Assembly (NCBI GenBank): GCA_031264605.1
Contig: JAISDQ010000171.1
Span: 1 to 6,188, forward strand
Direction of reading: 5' to 3'
Length of the DNA: 6,188 nucleotides
DNA from: Synergistaceae bacterium
Lineage (GTDB): Bacteria > Synergistota > Synergistia > Synergistales > Synergistaceae
Of this stretch, positions 5,613-6,188 are shown piece by piece. The translations under genes were made by a program, and so were the position numbers. Each line of letters starts with the position of its first letter. The first letter of the stretch is position 1. The notes beneath the pieces are model-generated. The model was not told the origin of the DNA and did no database searches. It worked only from the letters and a program-made list of their open reading frames with translations.

Positions 5613-6188
5613 CTATATGAACGCGGCCGCGGCTTCCGCCGCGGAGGCCGCGTCGGGGGAATAGCTGTCGGCGCCTATCTGATCGCAGAAAGCCTGCGTC
5701 ACCGGCGCGCCGCCGATCATTATCTTCACCTTGTCCCTGGCGCCGGCTTCATTGAAGGCGTCCACCACGCTCTTTATCTCGCCCATGGTCGTAGTGAGGA
5801 GCGCGGAGCAACAGACGATAGGAACCTCGTTTTCCTTCGCGGCTTCCACGAACCTGCTCGCGGGAACGTCGACGCCGAGGTCGATCATCTCTATGCCGCG
5901 GCCCTCCATCATCATCTTGACGAGGTTCTTGCCGATGTCGTGCAGGTCGCCTTTTACCGTGCCGATCACGGCCTTGCCCTTTGCCTTTATTCCCTCGGCC
6001 GCCAGTCTTGGCTTGAGCACCTCGGCGCCCTTGTTCATGGCGCGCGCCGCCACCAGCACTTCGGGAACGAATATCTCGTTGGCCTTGAATTTCGTGCCTA
6101 TGATTCCCATGCCGGCCAAAAGGCCCTCGTCGAGTATCCGCTGCGGCGGAAGGCCCTCGTCAATCGCTTTGCCGACCAGCTCCACCAC
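5613..6188 (-). CDS. Methyltransferase-associated corrinoid protein (MttC/MtbC-like), N-terminus outside window
   Basis: Carries a cobalamin whose cobalt shuttles a methyl group from a substrate-specific methyltransferase to an acceptor methyltransferase, in methylamine or similar methyl-compound metabolism. The visible 191 residues run from the helical cap domain, including the typical IFVPEVLVAARAM (39-51), into the Rossmann-like B12 domain. There the base-off histidine motif is GDLHDIGKN (80-88, D81-x-H83-x2-G86), followed by IDLGVDVP, SALLTTTM (128-135) and a GGAP loop (159-162). The first codon seen is GTG at the window edge, probably an internal Val; the family is about 210 aa, so roughly 20 residues are missing. 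The tail is unusually alanine-rich (SAAEAAAAFI). The substrate cannot be told without the partner methyltransferase gene, which should lie beyond the right edge. Related proteins serve trimethylamine, dimethylamine, glycine betaine or methoxyl compounds. Confidence 0.9.
   Translation of the reverse strand: MVELVGKAIDEGLPPQRILDEGLLAGMGIIGTKFKANEIFVPEVLVAARAMNKGAEVLKPRLAAEGIKAKGKAVIGTVKGDLHDIGKNLVKMMMEGRGIEMIDLGVDVPASRFVEAAKENEVPIVCCSALLTTTMGEIKSVVDAFNEAGARDKVKIMIGGAPVTQAFCDQIGADSYSPDAASAAEAAAAFI

Overview
The window is GC-rich bacterial DNA. It holds four complete genes and two genes cut by the window edges. The gene mix (amino-acid catabolism, a methylamine-type corrinoid protein, a sugar/nucleoside-type ABC ATPase) and the common use of ATA (Ile) and AGG (Arg) codons would fit an anaerobic amino-acid fermenter, for example a Synergistota-like or clostridial lineage. 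This placement is an impression from protein style, not a demonstrated assignment.

Layout. (1) Positions 1-917, + strand: the C-terminal part of a tandem-domain ABC ATPase of the RbsA/MglA type, whose second nucleotide-binding domain is clearly degenerate. (2) Positions 966-2896, - strand: ornithine carbamoyltransferase followed after 20 bases by carbamate kinase, a classic two-gene unit. It converges on the ABC gene, and a hairpin spans the 48-base gap and the ABC stop codon. (3) Positions 2994-4352, - strand: a lysine 6-aminotransferase-type class III aminotransferase, separated from the carbamoyltransferase by a good intrinsic terminator. (4) Positions 4353-4544: an AT-rich divergent control region with a likely extended -10 promoter for the aminotransferase embedded in direct and inverted repeats. 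(5) Positions 4545-5483, + strand: a cation diffusion facilitator metal transporter. (6) Positions 5484-5612: a 129-base convergent gap with no gene that I can see. (7) Positions 5613-6188, - strand: most of a methyltransferase-associated corrinoid protein (MttC/MtbC-like), running off the right edge.

How the genes may work together: carbamoyltransferase and carbamate kinase can convert citrulline and phosphate to ornithine, and then carbamoyl phosphate and ADP to ATP, ammonia and CO2. The adjacent aminotransferase removes a terminal amino group from lysine, and possibly also from ornithine, to give a semialdehyde. The three - strand genes therefore look like a basic amino-acid/citrulline catabolism cluster. 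Arginine deiminase and an arginine/ornithine antiporter are not in the window. The metal transporter, the corrinoid protein and the ABC ATPase have no obvious link to it.

I saw no tRNA, rRNA, CRISPR array, insertion sequence or phage gene. No wholly new system is evident. The most unusual items are the degenerate ABC ATPase, the NxxxD metal site of the transporter, the repeat-rich divergent promoter, and the pairing of a lysine 6-aminotransferase with the carbamoyltransferase/kinase pair.
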